A stretch of DNA of 64,000 nt from an uncultured Anaerotruncus sp. (lineage in GTDB: Bacteria > Bacillota > Clostridia > Oscillospirales > Ruminococcaceae). Numbering within the stretch: position 1 is the first letter of the stretch; every line of letters starts with the position of its first letter. This document shows positions 1 to 12,587 of this stretch, one piece after another. Where the stretch lies: NCBI GenBank assembly GCA_944385965.1, contig CALWZG010000045.1, positions 1-64,000 on the forward strand. Reading direction: 5' to 3'. Made by a program: the position numbers and the translations under genes. Under the pieces are notes generated by a model that searched no databases, was not told the origin of the DNA, and saw only the letters and a program-made list of their open reading frames with translations.

Positions 1-14
1 AGAGGGGGTTCATT

Positions 15-281
15 GTGAAAACTTTTATTCAATCCTATTGGAAAGAACTGCATGCCATGGGAAAAACAGCGCATGGATTCTTATTAACCGGGGCTATCCT
101 GTTTTTATTCTTTATCCTTTTGGCACTGGCGCTTGCTTGCCTTTCCATTTCCGGTTCTTCCCTGCCATGGGAACCTTGGGTCGGGGATGGCTTTTCCTTA
201 CTTGGAAGAATATCGGTTTTCTTCTTTGGCCTTTCTTACATATATGACTATCTTACCAGGCAAAACAATATGGGCACTTAA
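15..281 (+). CDS. small two-helix membrane protein, unknown function
   Basis: An 88-residue protein starting at GTG, preceded by a G-rich ribosome binding site at positions 1-8. About residues 20-46 form one strongly hydrophobic helix and residues 60-80 a second one, so it is probably a small integral membrane protein with a short charged N-terminus. It is followed by a bidirectional terminator and faces tuf on the other strand, so it belongs to whatever lies left of the window. No family was recognised. The start is fairly secure because the binding site sits right at the window edge, but an upstream in-frame start cannot be excluded. Confidence 0.55.
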   Translation: MKTFIQSYWKELHAMGKTAHGFLLTGAILFLFFILLALALACLSISGSSLPWEPWVGDGFSLLGRISVFFFGLSYIYDYLTRQNNMGT

Positions 282-318
282 CATTTGCTCAAAAATCTAA
301 TTTTTCTTATTATAACTA

Positions 319-350
319 AAACCGGCCAGCATTTGCTGACCGGTTTTTTT
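319..350. terminator. bidirectional terminator between the small membrane protein and tuf
   Basis: Inverted repeat ACCGGCCAGC / GCTGACCGGT with a 4-base loop and one mismatch, followed by seven T on the plus strand and with an A-rich side on the left, so it can stop both the plus-strand gene and the tuf transcript. Confidence 0.75.
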
Positions 351-366
351 AATCTGAACGATTCAA

Positions 367-1569
367 TTAGCTGTTGATCGCAGTAACAACACCGGAACCA
401 ACAGTACGGCCGCCTTCACGGATAGCAAAACGGAGGCCTTCTTCAATCGCGATAGGAGTGATCAGTTCAACGTCCATTTCGACGTTATCGCCAGGCATAC
501 ACATTTCAGTGCCTTCCGGCAGAGCAATTACGCCGGTAACGTCGGTGGTACGGAAATAGAACTGAGGACGATAGTTGTTGAAGAACGGGGTATGACGGCC
601 GCCCTCTTCCTTCTTCAGGATGTAAACCTGACCATGGAATTTGGTGTGAGGATGAATGGAGCCGGGTTTGCACAGAACCTGACCACGCTCGATCTCGGTT
701 CTCTGGATACCACGCAGCAGAGCGCCGATGTTGTCGCCAGCCTCAGCATAGTCCAGAATCTTGCGGAACATCTCGATACCGGTAACAACAGTCTTCTTCT
801 TCTCATCGGACAGACCAACGATCTCAACCTCGTCGCCGGTCTTCAGCTGGCCACGCTCAACACGGCCGGTAGCAACAGTACCACGACCGGTGATGGTGAA
901 CACGTCCTCAACAGGCATCAGGAAAGGCAGGTCGGACTTACGCTCAGGAGTGGGGATATACTCGTCAACAGCATCCATCAGCTCCAGGATACAAGCGTAC
1001 TCAGGAGCGCTGGGATCTTTGGAGTCGGACTCCAGAGCCTTCAGAGCGGAACCCTTGATGATGGGGATATCATCGCCAGGGAACTCGTAGCTGGACAGCA
1101 GATCACGGATCTCCATCTCAACCAGCTCCAGCAGCTCAGGGTCGTCCACCTGGTCAACCTTGTTCATGAAAACAACGATGTAGGGAACGCCTACCTGACG
1201 AGCCAGCAGGATGTGCTCACGGGTCTGAGGCATGGGGCCATCAGCAGCGGAAACAACCAGGATAGCGCCATCCATCTGAGCAGCACCGGTGATCATGTTC
1301 TTAACGTAGTCAGCGTGTCCAGGGCAGTCAACGTGAGCATAGTGACGCTTGTCGGTCTCGTACTCAACGTGAGCGGTGTTGATGGTGATTCCGCGCTCTC
1401 TCTCCTCAGGAGCCTTATCGATCATGTCATAAGCCTCAAACTGAGCCTGGCCTTTCAGAGCCAGAACCTTGGTGATCGCAGCGGTCAGAGTGGTCTTGCC
1501 ATGGTCTACGTGACCAATGGTACCGATATTTACGTGGGGTTTGTTTCTTTCGAAATGTGCCTTTGCCAT
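367..1569 (-). CDS. tuf: elongation factor Tu
   Basis: 400-residue EF-Tu, the GTPase that delivers aminoacyl-tRNA to the ribosomal A site. Visible motifs are G1 GHVDHGKT near residue 19, DCPGH near 81 and NKVD near 136, followed by domains 2 and 3 with the conserved [13 protein letters not shown] stretch. The start is the ATG of MAKAHFERN, 6-10 bases after a GGGAGG-type binding site; a longer in-frame extension upstream lacks any site and is not homologous. It is the last gene of the rpsL-rpsG-fusA-tuf block, 99 bases after fusA, and ends just before a bidirectional terminator. Length and motifs are those of the normal housekeeping enzyme. Confidence 0.98.
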   Translation of the reverse strand: MAKAHFERNKPHVNIGTIGHVDHGKTTLTAAITKVLALKGQAQFEAYDMIDKAPEERERGITINTAHVEYETDKRHYAHVDCPGHADYVKNMITGAAQMDGAILVVSAADGPMPQTREHILLARQVGVPYIVVFMNKVDQVDDPELLELVEMEIRDLLSSYEFPGDDIPIIKGSALKALESDSKDPSAPEYACILELMDAVDEYIPTPERKSDLPFLMPVEDVFTITGRGTVATGRVERGQLKTGDEVEIVGLSDEKKKTVVTGIEMFRKILDYAEAGDNIGALLRGIQRTEIERGQVLCKPGSIHPHTKFHGQVYILKKEEGGRHTPFFNNYRPQFYFRTTDVTGVIALPEGTEMCMPGDNVEMDVELITPIAIEEGLRFAIREGGRTVGSGVVTAINS

Positions 1570-1668
1570 CGAATATTTTCCTCCCTTGTTTAGAAAGTCT
1601 ATTTTGCCGAAGGTTGTTACTTGTATTCTAACAATTCCTTCTGGTTTTGGCAAGTGGTAAAAGGGGAA

Positions 1669-3753
1669 TTATTCCTCTTTTTTGCCTCTTGTCTTCATAA
1701 TCGCCTCAGCCACCGACTTGGGAACCTCGGTGTAGTGGCTGGGCTCCATTACATAGTTACCACGGCCCTGGGTCTTGGAACGCAGGTCGTTGGAGTAATT
1801 GAACATCTCGGACAGAGGAACGAACGCTTTGATCTCCTGGGCGCCGAAAACGGCTTCCATGCCCTGAATCTGGCCGCGGCGGCTATTCAGGTCACCGATG
1901 ACATCGCCCATGTAATCCTCCGGAGTATTGACAACCACCTTCATGATGGGTTCCAGCAGAACAGGATCTGCTTTCGCCATCGCCTGCTTGAAGGCCATGG
2001 AGGCGGCAATCTTAAATGCCATCTCAGAGGAGTCAACCTCGTGATAAGAACCATCGTACAGGGTAACCTTTACGTCAACCACGGGATAGCCGGCCAGTAC
2101 ACCAGCCTGCATAGCGCCCTGGATACCTTGGTCGATAGGACCAATGAACTCCTTGGGAATGGCGCCGCCCACGATGGCGTTGATGAACTCGTAACCCTTA
2201 CCGCTCTCGTTAGGCTCAATCTTGATCTTAACGTGACCGTATTGACCTTTACCACCGGACTGACGGGCATATTTGTGGTCCACATCAGCCATCTTGCGGA
2301 TGGTCTCTTTGTAGGCAACCTGAGGAGCGCCTACGTTGGCCTCTACCTTGAACTCACGGAGCAGACGGTCCACGATGATTTCCAGGTGCAGCTCACCCAT
2401 ACCGGAGATGATGGTCTGTCCAGTCTCCTGGTCGGTGTAGGTGCGGAAGGTGGGATCCTCCTCAGCCAGCTTGGACAGGCCGATGCCCATCTTCTCCTGA
2501 CCAGCCTTGGTCTTAGGCTCGATGGCCAGGGAGATAACCGGCTCGGGGAACTCCATGGATTCCAGAACAATCTCATGTTTAGGATCGCACAGGGTATCAC
2601 CGGTGGTGGTATTCTTCAAACCAACGGCAGCGGCGATATCACCGCAGTAGCACACTTCCAAATCCTTCCGGTGGTTAGCGTGCATCTGAAGAATACGGCC
2701 CATACGCTCACTGGATTGTTTGCTGGAGTTGTAAACAGTGGCGCCAGCCTCTACCATACCGGAATAAACACGGAAGAAGCAGAGTTTTCCTACATAGGGG
2801 TCGGTAGCAATCTTGAAGGCCAGAGCAGAGAAAGGCTCTTTATCTCCAGGATGCCGGACCTCCTCCTCACCAGTCTCAGGGTTGGTACCCTTGATGGCGG
2901 GAACGTCGGTAGGAGCGGGCATAAAGTCCACAATCGCGTCCAGCAGCTTCTGAACGCCCTTATTCTTGTAAGAAGTACCGCAGCAGACAGGCACCATGGT
3001 GTTGGCGATGGTGGATTTGCGGATAACCGCTTTAATCTCGTCGGTGGTGATTTCCTCACCGGCCAGATACTTCTCCATGAAGGCCTCGTCACACTCAGCC
3101 AGATGCTCCAACAGCTCCTCACGGTACTGCTGAGCCTTCTCCATCATATCCTCGGGGATTTCCTCCTCGCGGACATCCTTACCCAGGTCATCGTAGTACA
3201 CATCGGCCTTCATCTCAATCAGGTCGATGATTCCCTTGAACCAGGTCTCGGCGCCGATGGGCAGCTGAATGGGAACCGCGTTACATTTCAGACGAGCGCG
3301 CATCATATCCACAACATGGTAGAAATCCGCGCCCATAATGTCCATCTTGTTCACGTAACCCATACGGGGTACCTGATATTTGTTAGCCTGACGCCAAACG
3401 GTTTCAGACTGAGGCTCAACACCGCCCTTGGCGCAGAAAACGGTTACAGAACCGTCCAGCACCTTCAGAGAACGCTCAACCTCAACGGTGAAGTCCACGT
3501 GTCCAGGGGTGTCGATGATGTTGATGCGGTGGCCCTTCCAATAACAGGTGGTCGCCGCGGAGGTGATGGTGATACCACGCTCCTGCTCCTGCGCCATCCA
3601 GTCCATTGTCGCCGTACCATCGTGCGTCTCACCAATCTTGTGGTTGATTCCTGTGTAGTACAGGATACGCTCGGTGGTGGTTGTTTTGCCGGCGTCAATG
3701 TGGGCCATTATGCCGATATTACGAGTTAATTCCAAAGAAACGTCTCTTGGCAT
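1669..3753 (-). CDS. fusA: elongation factor G
   Basis: 694-residue translocase EF-G, which uses GTP to move tRNA and mRNA through the ribosome. The G domain shows [12 protein letters not shown] near residue 17, DTPGH near 82 and NKMD near 136, and the C-terminal domains IV-V are full length. The ATG is preceded by GGGAGGACACT. It lies between rpsG and tuf in the classical str operon order. A short G/C hairpin sits in the 100-base gap before the start, so a fraction of transcripts may end before fusA. Nothing suggests a tetracycline-protection paralogue: it begins with the EF-G type N-terminus and sits in the str operon. Confidence 0.98.
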   Translation of the reverse strand: MPRDVSLELTRNIGIMAHIDAGKTTTTERILYYTGINHKIGETHDGTATMDWMAQEQERGITITSAATTCYWKGHRINIIDTPGHVDFTVEVERSLKVLDGSVTVFCAKGGVEPQSETVWRQANKYQVPRMGYVNKMDIMGADFYHVVDMMRARLKCNAVPIQLPIGAETWFKGIIDLIEMKADVYYDDLGKDVREEEIPEDMMEKAQQYREELLEHLAECDEAFMEKYLAGEEITTDEIKAVIRKSTIANTMVPVCCGTSYKNKGVQKLLDAIVDFMPAPTDVPAIKGTNPETGEEEVRHPGDKEPFSALAFKIATDPYVGKLCFFRVYSGMVEAGATVYNSSKQSSERMGRILQMHANHRKDLEVCYCGDIAAAVGLKNTTTGDTLCDPKHEIVLESMEFPEPVISLAIEPKTKAGQEKMGIGLSKLAEEDPTFRTYTDQETGQTIISGMGELHLEIIVDRLLREFKVEANVGAPQVAYKETIRKMADVDHKYARQSGGKGQYGHVKIKIEPNESGKGYEFINAIVGGAIPKEFIGPIDQGIQGAMQAGVLAGYPVVDVKVTLYDGSYHEVDSSEMAFKIAASMAFKQAMAKADPVLLEPIMKVVVNTPEDYMGDVIGDLNSRRGQIQGMEAVFGAQEIKAFVPLSEMFNYSNDLRSKTQGRGNYVMEPSHYTEVPKSVAEAIMKTRGKKEE

Positions 3754-3832
3754 AGTGTCCTCCCTTTTATTCGCTCCGACGCCGACACAACAAGACTGTC
3801 GCCGCCGGCAGAACTAAAATGAAGCGGCAAAG

Positions 3833-3851
3833 GGGGCCTTGCAGCCCCCAG
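3833..3851 (-). terminator. weak intercistronic hairpin between rpsG and fusA
   Basis: On the minus strand GGGGGC is followed by a short loop, CCCCC and TTT. It could act as a partial terminator or processing site. The T run is short, so most polymerases probably read through. Confidence 0.35.
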
Positions 3852-3855
3852 GCGA

Positions 3856-4326
3856 TTACCAACGATAGTGAGCAAACGCCTTGTTCGCTTCCGCCATCTT
3901 GTGAGTATCTTCGCGTTTTTTCACAGCGCCGCCGGTCTGGTTGATAGCGTCCATAATCTCGCCAGCCAGACGCTCTTTCATGGTCTTCTCACCACGGGCG
4001 CGGGAATAGGTGGTGATCCAGCGCAGGCCCAAGGTCTGACGACGCTCGGGGCGCACCTCCATAGGAACCTGATAGGTAGCACCACCTACACGGCGGGCTT
4101 TTACCTCCAGCACAGGCATGATGTTCTCCATAGCCTGCTCAAAAGACTCCAGGGGATCCTTGCCGGTTTTTTCCTTGACGATATCGAACGCGCCGTAAAC
4201 GATTTTCTGGGCTACACCCTTCTTTCCATCATACATGATGTTGTTGATCAGACGGGTGACCAGCTTGGAATTGTACAGCGGGTCCGGCAAAACGTCACGT
4301 TTTGCGATATTACCTCTTCTTGGCAC
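3856..4326 (-). CDS. rpsG: 30S ribosomal protein S7
   Basis: 156-residue S7, the primary 16S rRNA 3'-domain binder of the small subunit. The protein starts with the conserved [15 protein letters not shown] stretch, and the initiation codon is GTG at 4324-4326 with AGGAGGGAAG just upstream; an in-frame ATG further upstream would add 24 residues that S7 never has. The C-terminus [14 protein letters not shown] is normal. It is the second gene of the str block, with about 130 bases separating it from rpsL. S7 is the translational repressor of this operon in E. coli; no such site can be judged here. Confidence 0.97.
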   Translation of the reverse strand: MPRRGNIAKRDVLPDPLYNSKLVTRLINNIMYDGKKGVAQKIVYGAFDIVKEKTGKDPLESFEQAMENIMPVLEVKARRVGGATYQVPMEVRPERRQTLGLRWITTYSRARGEKTMKERLAGEIMDAINQTGGAVKKREDTHKMAEANKAFAHYRW

Positions 4327-4455
4327 TTCGCTTCCCTCCTTCATAAATATAATGAAATCATTGGTACTCGAAAGTGACAAAACCCTCGTGTGTGCCATTC
4401 AGAGGCTTACATCTATATGTTAGCCTGAAAATGGCAAAATACTCGAAAAGTTTTA

Positions 4456-4881
4456 TTACTTCTTGGCACCAGCCTTCGGACGTTTCGCACCATATTTGGA
4501 GCGGGCCTGCATGCGTTTGGCAACGCCTTGGGCGTCCAGGGTTCCACGGATGATGTGGTAACGAACACCAGGCAGGTCTTTTACACGTCCGCCACGGATG
4601 AGCACAACGCTATGCTCCTGCAGGTTGTGGCCGATACCAGGAATGTAGGAAGTTACCTCAAATCCATTGGACAGCCTTACCCTAGCTACCTTTCTCAGCG
4701 CGGAGTTAGGTTTCTTAGGAGTAGAGGTTCTGATCGCGGTGCAGACGCCTCTCTTCTGAGGAGAGTTCTGGTCGATCGCTACTCTTTTCTTGGAGTTCCA
4801 TCCTTTCAGCAGTGCGGGCGCGGTAGATTTTTTCTCCACAGCCTCTCTGCCTTTGCGTACGAGCTGGTTAAAAGTTGGCAT
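4456..4881 (-). CDS. rpsL: 30S ribosomal protein S12
   Basis: 141-residue S12, a decoding-centre protein. The start follows AAGGAGGTGCAAT. The conserved segments [10 protein letters not shown] and [12 protein letters not shown] are intact, with lysines at the positions whose substitution gives streptomycin resistance, so the sequence is the wild-type sensitive form at those sites. First gene of the rpsL-rpsG-fusA-tuf block, with its own strong promoter 110 bases upstream and a structured leader. Alkaline C-terminal tail as expected. Confidence 0.98.
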   Translation of the reverse strand: MPTFNQLVRKGREAVEKKSTAPALLKGWNSKKRVAIDQNSPQKRGVCTAIRTSTPKKPNSALRKVARVRLSNGFEVTSYIPGIGHNLQEHSVVLIRGGRVKDLPGVRYHIIRGTLDAQGVAKRMQARSKYGAKRPKAGAKK

Positions 4882-4905
4882 ATTGCACCTCCTTACTTCA
4901 TTGTT

Positions 4906-4958
4906 CGGCTTTCGCCGGATTTATTTCACGGGACAAGGTAGGCCTTGTCCCGTTGAAA
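4906..4958 (-). promoter_or_regulatory. structured rpsL leader: long hairpin plus GAAA-loop hairpin
   Basis: In the leader between the rpsL promoter and its start codon there is an 11-bp perfect stem, ACGGGACAAGG with CCTTGTCCCGT, around a 4-base loop (4928-4953), extended by a TTTCA/TGAAA pairing. It is followed in the direction of transcription by a CGGC-GAAA-GCCG hairpin (4906-4917) ending about 25 bases before the start codon. Neither is followed by a T run, so this looks more like a translational control or stability element than a terminator. Confidence 0.5.
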
Positions 4959-4990
4959 TCTCTTTCTGTGAGCCATTCTCACAGTATTTG

Positions 4991-5020
4991 ATTATACCGC
5001 TTCCCCCCGCTTTTTGTCAA
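4991..5020 (-). promoter_or_regulatory. rpsL operon promoter
   Basis: On the minus strand TTGACA, 18-base spacer, TATAAT: both hexamers are perfect sigma-A consensus. It lies between rpoC and rpsL, so the str block does not depend only on read-through from rpoBC. Confidence 0.85.
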
Positions 5021-5086
5021 TACATCCATTTCATTTTCTCCAAATTCGTACAGATGCACAACAAAGGCAGGTTCCGGGAGAGCGCA

Positions 5087-8000
5087 TCAGACGGTCTGCA
5101 TAGGTTCGTCGAAAAACTCATCCCCATCCATGGGCGCGTCAAGCTTGCCTGTGTCAGAAGCGCTTACCAGTTCCACATCATCATACTCAATCGTACCGGT
5201 ACCGGCCGGAATCAGTTTACCAATGATGACGTTCTCCTTCAAGCCCATCAGCTTATCGGATTTGCCCTTGATAGCCGCCTCGGTCAGGACACGGGTGGTC
5301 TCTTGGAAGGAAGCCGCGGACAGGAAGCTCTCGGTAGCCAGAGACGCTTTGGTGATTCCCAGCAGCACCGGGATACCCTCCGCCTTCTGACGCTGGCCTC
5401 CATCCTGGGCGTTCAGTTCATCAATCTGAGCATTGATGTTCAGCAGCTCGCTCTTTTCCACATTGGAACCGCTGATGAGCGGGGTGTCTCCTCCATCCAC
5501 AATGCGGATTTTCCGCATCATCTGACGGACGATAACCTCAATGTGTTTATCGTTGATGTCAACACCCTGGGTCCGGTAGGTGCGCTGTACCTCTTTAATC
5601 AGGTAATCCTGCACCGCCAGATGGCCGCTGACCGCCAAAATCTCGTTGGGCTCCACAGCACCCTCGGTAATCAAATCGCCCTTCTGCACCCGGTCACCCT
5701 CGGATACCCGCAGGGTAGAGCCGTAAACAACCTGACGCTCAAAGCGCTCCCCATCGTCCGCGGTGACGATAACAAAGTCGCCGCCTTTGGGGTCCTTCTC
5801 AAAGGAAACCACACCATCCAGATGGGAGATGATGGCGCTGTTCTTGGGCTTACGGGCCTCAAACAGCTCCTCAACACGGGGAAGACCCTGTGTAATATCC
5901 GCCGCCGATGCGATACCACCGGTATGGAAAGTACGCATGGTCAGCTGGGTACCAGGCTCACCGATGGACTGGGCCGCGATGATTCCCACCGCCTCGCCAA
6001 CCCCAACAGGCTGGCCATTGGCCAGGTTGGAGCCGTAGCACTTGGCGCAGACACCAATCTTGGACTCGCAGTTCAGCGGGGTGCGAATCTTAATCTTTGT
6101 ATAACCGGCCTCCACAATCTTCTTGGCGTCGAACTCGGTCATCATCTTATCTCTGGAGACAATCACCTCGCCGGTGGCAGGATCTACCACATCGTCCGCC
6201 ACATAGCGTCCAATCAGACGCTCCTCCAGGCCCTCAATGACACGGCCGCTGTCCATGATGTCGCATACCTCGATGCCCTCATGGGTACCGCAGTCATCCT
6301 CACGGATGATAACATCCTGGGAAACATCTACCAGACGACGGGTCAGGTAACCAGAGTCGGCGGTTCGCAGCGCGGTATCCGCCAAGCCCTTACGGGCGCC
6401 TCGAGAAGAGTTGAAGTACTCCAAGATGTTCAGACCTTCACGATAGTTGGCCTTAATGGGAATCTCGATGGCTCGGCCGGAGGTGTTGGCGATGAGTCCG
6501 CGCATACCTGCCAGCTGACGAATCTGGTCCATGGAACCACGGGCTCCGGAATCCGCCATCATAAAGATGGGGTTGCGCTCGCCGAAGGTCTTTTGCAGGG
6601 CATCTTTTACCTTGGCGGTACACTCGTTCCAGGTGGCAACCACCCGCTCATAGCGTACCTCATCGGAGATAAAGCCTCGGTCATACTGACGCTTAATCTG
6701 ATCTACCCGTTTCTCCGCCTCAGCGATGTACTCCGCCTTCTCAGGAGGAATTACAGCGTCGGAAACGGAAACGGTCAAAGCGCCCTTGGTGGAATATTTA
6801 AAGCCCTGGGCCTTAATTCTGTCCAGCACCTCAGCAGTCTTGGCGGTGCCATAAGTCCGGATGCAGCGCTCAATAATCTTTCCAAGCTCTTTCTTCCGAA
6901 CCAGGAAGCTGACCTCCAAATCAAACACATGCTCAGGGTCAGAACGGTCCACATAGCCCAAATCCTGAGGAATGGGGTCATTGAAGATAATCCGGCCCAC
7001 AGTGGCGTCAATAATCTTGGAAATCCGGGTATCTCCAACCTGACGGGTCACCCGCACCTTAATCGGGGCGTGGAGTCCCACCACACCGGCCTGATAAGCC
7101 ATGGTGGCCTCATTGAAGTCACGGAACACCTTACCGGCACCGATTTCATCCTCCCGGACCATGGTCAGATAGTAGGAGCCCAGTACCATGTCCTGAGTAG
7201 GAACGGCAACCGGCTTTCCGTCAGAGGGTTTCAGCAGGTTGTTGGCGGCCAGCATCAGGAAGCGGGCCTCTGCCTGAGCCTCGGCGGACAGGGGGACGTG
7301 TACCGCCATCTGGTCACCGTCGAAGTCAGCGTTGTAAGCGGTACAAACCAGGGGATGCAGCTTCAGAGCGCGGCCCTCTACCAGCACCGGCTCAAAAGCC
7401 TGGATGCCCAAGCGGTGCAGGGTAGGCGCACGGTTCAGCAGCACGGGATGGCCCTTGATAACAACCTCCAGGCAGTCCCAAACATCCTTCACCGCAGCCC
7501 GCTCTACCATCTTACGAGCGTTTTTAATGTTGGTGGCGACTTTCAAATCCACCAGCCGCTTCATAACAAAGGGCTTAAACAGCTCCAAAGCCATCTCTTT
7601 AGGCAGACCGCACTGATACATTTTCAGCTCCGGCCCTACCACGATAACCGAACGTCCGGAATAGTCTACACGTTTTCCCAGCAGGTTCTGGCGGAACCGT
7701 CCCTGTTTACCTTTCAGCATATCGGACAGGGATTTCAGGGGCCGGTTGTTGGGTCCGGTCACCGGACGTCCCCGGCGGCCGTTGTCAATCAGGGCGTCCA
7801 CCGCCTCTTGAAGCATCCGCTTCTCGTTGCGCACGATGATGTCCGGGGCACCCAGTTCCAACAGCTTTTTCAGACGGTTGTTCCGGTTGATGACCCGGCG
7901 GTACAGGTCGTTCAGGTCGGAGGTGGCGAACCGGCCGCCATCCAGCTGGACCATAGGACGGATGTCCGGCGGGATTACCGGCACCACATCCAGAATCATC

Positions 8001-8671
8001 CACTCTGGCTTATTGTGGCTATGACGGAAAGCCTCCACCACTTCCAGCCGTTTCAGCAGCTTGATGCGCTTTTGGCCGGCGGCGGTTTCCAGCTCGGTTT
8101 TCAGCTCTTTGGACAGGGCATCCAAGTCCAGGTCCGCCAGCAGTTCTTTTACTGCCTCGGCGCCCATGCCAGCCCGGAAGTCATCCTCATAAGCCTCTTT
8201 CAAATCCCGGTACTCCTTCTCGGAGAGGAGGGTATATTTTTTCAGGTTGGTCAGGCCTGGATCAATCACCACATAGGAGGCGAAGTACAGCACCTTCTCC
8301 AACAGACGGGGGGACATGTTCAGCAGCAGCCCCATCCGGGAGCTGGTCCCCTTAAAGTACCAGATGTGAGACACAGGGGCGGCCAGCTCGATATGGCCCA
8401 TCCGCTCCCGGCGCACCTTGGAACGGGTAACCTCAACGCCGCAGCGTTCACAAACCTTACCCTTATAACGGATGCGTTTATAGCGTCCGCAGTAACACTC
8501 CCAGTCCTTCATAGGTCCAAAGATGCGTTCGCAGAACAAACCGTCACGCTCCGGCTTCAGGGTGCGGTAATTGATGGTCTCCGGCTTCTTTACCTCGCCG
8601 TAGGACCATTGGCGGATCAGCTCTGGGGAAGCCAGGCCGATCTTAATTGATTCAAACACATTAAACTCCAA
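5087..8671 (-). CDS. rpoC: RNA polymerase beta' subunit
   Basis: 1194-residue beta' subunit carrying half of the polymerase active site. Visible: the N-terminal zinc cysteines CYCGRY and CERCG near residues 58-77, the Mg-binding motif [12 protein letters not shown] near 450, and the second zinc cluster region CGTHEG / CAKCYG. The length is that of Firmicute forms without the large insertions of proteobacteria. The start codon is TTG at 8669-8671 (TTGGAGTTTAAT), preceded by GGAAAGAGGGG; no ATG fits. It follows rpoB by 24 bases and is cotranscribed with it. No terminator is visible after it. Confidence 0.98.
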   Translation of the reverse strand: MEFNVFESIKIGLASPELIRQWSYGEVKKPETINYRTLKPERDGLFCERIFGPMKDWECYCGRYKRIRYKGKVCERCGVEVTRSKVRRERMGHIELAAPVSHIWYFKGTSSRMGLLLNMSPRLLEKVLYFASYVVIDPGLTNLKKYTLLSEKEYRDLKEAYEDDFRAGMGAEAVKELLADLDLDALSKELKTELETAAGQKRIKLLKRLEVVEAFRHSHNKPEWMILDVVPVIPPDIRPMVQLDGGRFATSDLNDLYRRVINRNNRLKKLLELGAPDIIVRNEKRMLQEAVDALIDNGRRGRPVTGPNNRPLKSLSDMLKGKQGRFRQNLLGKRVDYSGRSVIVVGPELKMYQCGLPKEMALELFKPFVMKRLVDLKVATNIKNARKMVERAAVKDVWDCLEVVIKGHPVLLNRAPTLHRLGIQAFEPVLVEGRALKLHPLVCTAYNADFDGDQMAVHVPLSAEAQAEARFLMLAANNLLKPSDGKPVAVPTQDMVLGSYYLTMVREDEIGAGKVFRDFNEATMAYQAGVVGLHAPIKVRVTRQVGDTRISKIIDATVGRIIFNDPIPQDLGYVDRSDPEHVFDLEVSFLVRKKELGKIIERCIRTYGTAKTAEVLDRIKAQGFKYSTKGALTVSVSDAVIPPEKAEYIAEAEKRVDQIKRQYDRGFISDEVRYERVVATWNECTAKVKDALQKTFGERNPIFMMADSGARGSMDQIRQLAGMRGLIANTSGRAIEIPIKANYREGLNILEYFNSSRGARKGLADTALRTADSGYLTRRLVDVSQDVIIREDDCGTHEGIEVCDIMDSGRVIEGLEERLIGRYVADDVVDPATGEVIVSRDKMMTEFDAKKIVEAGYTKIKIRTPLNCESKIGVCAKCYGSNLANGQPVGVGEAVGIIAAQSIGEPGTQLTMRTFHTGGIASAADITQGLPRVEELFEARKPKNSAIISHLDGVVSFEKDPKGGDFVIVTADDGERFERQVVYGSTLRVSEGDRVQKGDLITEGAVEPNEILAVSGHLAVQDYLIKEVQRTYRTQGVDINDKHIEVIVRQMMRKIRIVDGGDTPLISGSNVEKSELLNINAQIDELNAQDGGQRQKAEGIPVLLGITKASLATESFLSAASFQETTRVLTEAAIKGKSDKLMGLKENVIIGKLIPAGTGTIEYDDVELVSASDTGKLDAPMDGDEFFDEPMQTV

Positions 8672-8695
8672 ATGCGAACCCCTCTTTCCTATTGA

Positions 8696-11600
8696 TTAGA
8701 AACTTTCGTCACTGGAAAGGTTATCCAGCCCCAACTCCTCTAAAGGATCGAAGCTGTTTGTCAGATCGTCCTCGTCCGGCTCCATATCCAACAAATCCAA
8801 ATCGCTGGGCTCAGCGTCCTCCCCGTCGGGATGCTCAATGTCAAATCCATCCTCAAACTCGGAGGCCACCTCGACTCCTTCCATCAGGCTGTCGTCCACT
8901 GGGGTCAAGCCCATGTTGTCATCATCATCAAAGGTCTGCTTCAGGTCAATCTCATTCTGGTCCTTATCCAGCACACGCACATCCAGACCCAGAGATTGCA
9001 GCTCCTTGATGAGTACCTTGAAGGACTCGGGGATACCGGGCTTGGGCACGTTCTTGCCCTTGACGATAGACTCAAAGGTCTTCACACGGCCCACCACATC
9101 ATCCGACTTGACAGTCAGGATTTCCTGCAGGGTATAGGCGGCACCATAAGCCTCCAGGGCCCAAACCTCCATCTCTCCGAAACGCTGTCCGCCGAACTGA
9201 GCTTTACCGCCCAGAGGCTGCTGGGTAACCAGAGAGTATGGTCCGGTGGAACGGGCGTGAATCTTATCGTCTACCAGATGATGCAGCTTCAGATAATACA
9301 TATAGCCAACGGTTACCGGGTTGTCAAACAGCTCACCGGTACGACCGTCTCTCAGCCAGGTCTTTCCGTCTCTGGACAGGCCGGCCTGCTCCAGGCAGTC
9401 GGCGATGTCCTCCTCGGTGGCACCGTCAAAGACTGGGGTCATAACCTTCCAGCCCAGCTCGGCAGCCGCACGGCCCAAGTGAACCTCCAAAACCTGACCG
9501 ATGTTCATACGGGAAGGTACGCCCAAGGGGTTCAGCAGAATATCCAGCGGACGTCCATCCGGCAGATAAGGCATATCTTCCTGAGGCAGCACCCGGGACA
9601 CAACACCCTTATTTCCATGGCGGCCCGCCATCTTGTCGCCAACACTGATTTTACGCTTCTGGATGATGTAGCAGCGTACCACCATGTTGACCCCTGGGGA
9701 CAGCTCGTCGCTGTTCTCACGAGTGAACACCTTCACGTCCACCACGGTGCCGTACTCTCCATGAGGTACCCGCAGGGAGGTGTCACGAACCTCTCTGGCC
9801 TTCTCGCCGAAGATGGCCCGCAGCAGGCGCTCCTCAGCGTTCAGCTCGGTCTCACCCTTGGGGGTTACCTTACCCACCAGAATATCACCGGAACGCACCT
9901 CGGCGCCGATGCGGATGATGCCCCGCTCGTCCAGCTCTTTCAGCGCATCATCGCCCACGTTGGGGATGTCACGGGTGATTTCCTCAGGCCCCAGCTTGGT
10001 GTCACGGGCCTCTGTCTCAAACTCCTCCACATGGATGGAGGTGTAAATATCATCACGGACCAGCTTCTCATTCAGCAGAACCGCGTCCTCGTAGTTATAA
10101 CCTTCCCAGGTCATAAATCCAATGAGCATGTTCCGCCCCAGGCTGATTTCTCCCTGGTCGGTGGAGGGGCCATCAGCGATAACCTGCCCTTTGGTGACCC
10201 GCTCCCCTTTATTGACGATGGGGCGCTGGTTGATGCAGGTACTCTGGTTGGAGCGCAGGAACTTAATCAAGTGGTAGTTATGGCACTCGCCCTGGTCGTC
10301 CCGAATCACAATCTCGTTGGCGGAAACAGAATCCACCACGCCATCCTGCTTAGCCAGCACAACCACGCCGGAATCCACGGCGGACTTGTACTCCATACCG
10401 GTGGCCACGATGGGAGCTTCCGGCTTCAGCAGGGGAACCGCCTGACGCTGCATGTTAGCGCCCATCAAAGCACGGTTGGCATCATCGTTCTCCAGGAAGG
10501 GAATCATGGCGGTGGCTACCGACACCACCATCTTGGGGGATACGTCCATGAAGTCTACCTTTTCACGCTCACAAATCATGACAGCGTCCCGATACCGGAC
10601 ACTGACCTTCTCGTTGGCGAAGGTGCCTTCCTCAGTCAGCGGCTCATTGGCCTGAGCCACGATATACATATCCTCAATATCGGCGGTCATATAGACCACC
10701 TCATCCAATACCTTACCGGTTTCCTTGTCCACCCGGCGGTAGGGGGCTTCAATGAAGCCATATTCGTTGATGCGGGCGAAGGTCGCCAGATAGGAAATCA
10801 AACCGATGTTGGGTCCCTCAGGGGTCTCGATAGGACACATGCGGCCATAGTGGCTGTAGTGTACGTCACGGACCTCAAATCCCGCACGGTCACGGGACAG
10901 ACCACCAGGGCCCAGGGCGGACAGACGCCGCTTATGGGTCAGCTCAGCCAGAGGGTTGGTTTGGTCCATGAACTGGGACAGAGGGGAGGAACCGAAGAAC
11001 TCCTTGATGCAGGCTACCACAGGGCGAATGTTAATCAGCGCCTGAGGGGTCACTACATCCATATCCTGCGCCTGAGTGGCCATCCGCTCCCGGATAACCC
11101 GCTCCATACGGCTGAATCCGATGCGGAACTGGTTCTGGAGCAGCTCACCCACCGAACGGATACGGCGGTTGCCCAGGTGGTCGATGTCGTCCACGGTGCC
11201 AATGTCATGGCCCAGGCCGCACAGATAGTTGATGGAGGAGAAGATGTCATCCTTGATGATGTGCTTGGGAATCAGCTCGTCCTTGTGGGCTACGATGAGA
11301 ACTTTCAGCTCGGTCTCGTCGCTGGCGGACTCCAAAAGGTCACGCAGTACAGCGAAGCGAACCTTCTCGTGGATGCCCAGCTCCTCATAGGGGTCAAAGC
11401 TGACGAAATCCGCCAGGTCTACCATGCCGTTGGAGAAAATCTTGATTTCCCGTTCCCCTTCCTGCACATAGACGGTATCCACTCCACATTTGCCGATGCG
11501 CTCGGCCAGCTCCCGACTGAGGACATCCCCAGCGTCCGCCAGCAGCTCACCGGTCATGGGGTCGGCTATCGGACGGGCGGCGGTGCGGCCCATAATTCTG

Positions 11601-12451
11601 GGGGCAATGGCCAGCTTCTTGTTATATTTATAGCGTCCTACTTTGGACAGGTCATAACGGCGGGGGTCAAAGAACAGAGCGTCAATATGGCTTTGGGCGG
11701 AATCCACCGTTGGGGGCTCGCCGGGACGCAGCTTGCGGTAAACCTCCAGCAACGCCTCCTCCATATTGGTGGTGGCATCTTTCTCCAGGGTGGCCAGAAT
11801 CCGCTCATCATCCCCGAAAAAGTCGATAATTTCCTCATTGGAGGCCAGGCCCAGGGCACGGATAAAGGTGGTTACCGGCAGCTTGCGGTTTTTATCGATG
11901 CGCACATAGAACACATCGTTGGAGTCGGTCTCGTACTCCAGCCAGGCGCCTCTGTTGGGAATCACTGTGGCAGTAAACAGCTGTTTACCGCTCTTGTCAT
12001 GGGCTGCTCCATAATAAACACCGGGAGAACGGACCAACTGGGAAACAATAACACGCTCAGCGCCGTTCTGGATGAAGGTACCGCTGTCGGTCATCAGGGG
12101 GAAATCGCCCATGAAGATGTCCTGTTCCTTCACTTCACCGGTCTCTTTATTCAGCAGGCTCGCCCGCACTCTCAGTGGAGCGGCGTAGGTAGCGTCCCGC
12201 TCTTTACATTCCTCGATGGTGTATTTGGGCTTATCATCCAGGCGGTAGTCGATAAACTCAAGCACCAGGTTGCCCTGGTAATCGGTAATCGGCGAAACAT
12301 CCTTAAAGACCTCTTTCAGCCCTTCGTCCAGGAACCACTGGTAGGAGTTTTTCTGGACCTCAATCAAGTTCGGCATCTGCAGAACCTCGTCAATCCGGGA
12401 AAAGCTCATACGAGTTGTTTTACCCTGTGTAACCGGTTTCACATTCACCAT
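8696..12451 (-). CDS. rpoB: RNA polymerase beta subunit
   Basis: 1251-residue catalytic beta subunit of RNA polymerase. The rifampicin pocket reads [19 protein letters not shown] then [20 protein letters not shown], with the Asp, His and Ser residues of the sensitive wild type. The C-terminus carries an acidic tail rich in Asp and Glu. The ATG is preceded by GGAGTG. It is transcribed with rpoC from promoters near 12.6-12.7 kb. rplKAJL, normally just upstream of rpoB, is instead at 47-50 kb. Confidence 0.98.
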   Translation of the reverse strand: MVNVKPVTQGKTTRMSFSRIDEVLQMPNLIEVQKNSYQWFLDEGLKEVFKDVSPITDYQGNLVLEFIDYRLDDKPKYTIEECKERDATYAAPLRVRASLLNKETGEVKEQDIFMGDFPLMTDSGTFIQNGAERVIVSQLVRSPGVYYGAAHDKSGKQLFTATVIPNRGAWLEYETDSNDVFYVRIDKNRKLPVTTFIRALGLASNEEIIDFFGDDERILATLEKDATTNMEEALLEVYRKLRPGEPPTVDSAQSHIDALFFDPRRYDLSKVGRYKYNKKLAIAPRIMGRTAARPIADPMTGELLADAGDVLSRELAERIGKCGVDTVYVQEGEREIKIFSNGMVDLADFVSFDPYEELGIHEKVRFAVLRDLLESASDETELKVLIVAHKDELIPKHIIKDDIFSSINYLCGLGHDIGTVDDIDHLGNRRIRSVGELLQNQFRIGFSRMERVIRERMATQAQDMDVVTPQALINIRPVVACIKEFFGSSPLSQFMDQTNPLAELTHKRRLSALGPGGLSRDRAGFEVRDVHYSHYGRMCPIETPEGPNIGLISYLATFARINEYGFIEAPYRRVDKETGKVLDEVVYMTADIEDMYIVAQANEPLTEEGTFANEKVSVRYRDAVMICEREKVDFMDVSPKMVVSVATAMIPFLENDDANRALMGANMQRQAVPLLKPEAPIVATGMEYKSAVDSGVVVLAKQDGVVDSVSANEIVIRDDQGECHNYHLIKFLRSNQSTCINQRPIVNKGERVTKGQVIADGPSTDQGEISLGRNMLIGFMTWEGYNYEDAVLLNEKLVRDDIYTSIHVEEFETEARDTKLGPEEITRDIPNVGDDALKELDERGIIRIGAEVRSGDILVGKVTPKGETELNAEERLLRAIFGEKAREVRDTSLRVPHGEYGTVVDVKVFTRENSDELSPGVNMVVRCYIIQKRKISVGDKMAGRHGNKGVVSRVLPQEDMPYLPDGRPLDILLNPLGVPSRMNIGQVLEVHLGRAAAELGWKVMTPVFDGATEEDIADCLEQAGLSRDGKTWLRDGRTGELFDNPVTVGYMYYLKLHHLVDDKIHARSTGPYSLVTQQPLGGKAQFGGQRFGEMEVWALEAYGAAYTLQEILTVKSDDVVGRVKTFESIVKGKNVPKPGIPESFKVLIKELQSLGLDVRVLDKDQNEIDLKQTFDDDDNMGLTPVDDSLMEGVEVASEFEDGFDIEHPDGEDAEPSDLDLLDMEPDEDDLTNSFDPLEELGLDNLSSDESF

Positions 12452-12587
12452 AGGCTTTGCTCACTCCATTCATCTGATTTGCGGGAAAATTTGCCGGTGT
12501 TTCCCCACATGTCCGCCGCGCCCGTCGGACGCGTTTTTTGACCAACGTGAGGCATTATGCAAAACTTACAGATTTCCCTTTGTTTCC

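Noticed and set aside
1621-3729. 702-codon plus-strand open frame opposite fusA
   Set aside because: Shadow of fusA: its codons are the reverse complement of biased fusA codons, with no binding site and no recognisable domain.
4790-8650. 1286-codon plus-strand open frame opposite rpoC
   Set aside because: Lies almost entirely within rpoC in a complementary frame; long stop-free antisense frames arise from the codon bias of highly expressed genes.
8831-12541. 1236-codon plus-strand open frame opposite rpoB
   Set aside because: Antisense shadow of rpoB, same reason; composition is His/Leu/Gln-rich with no domain.
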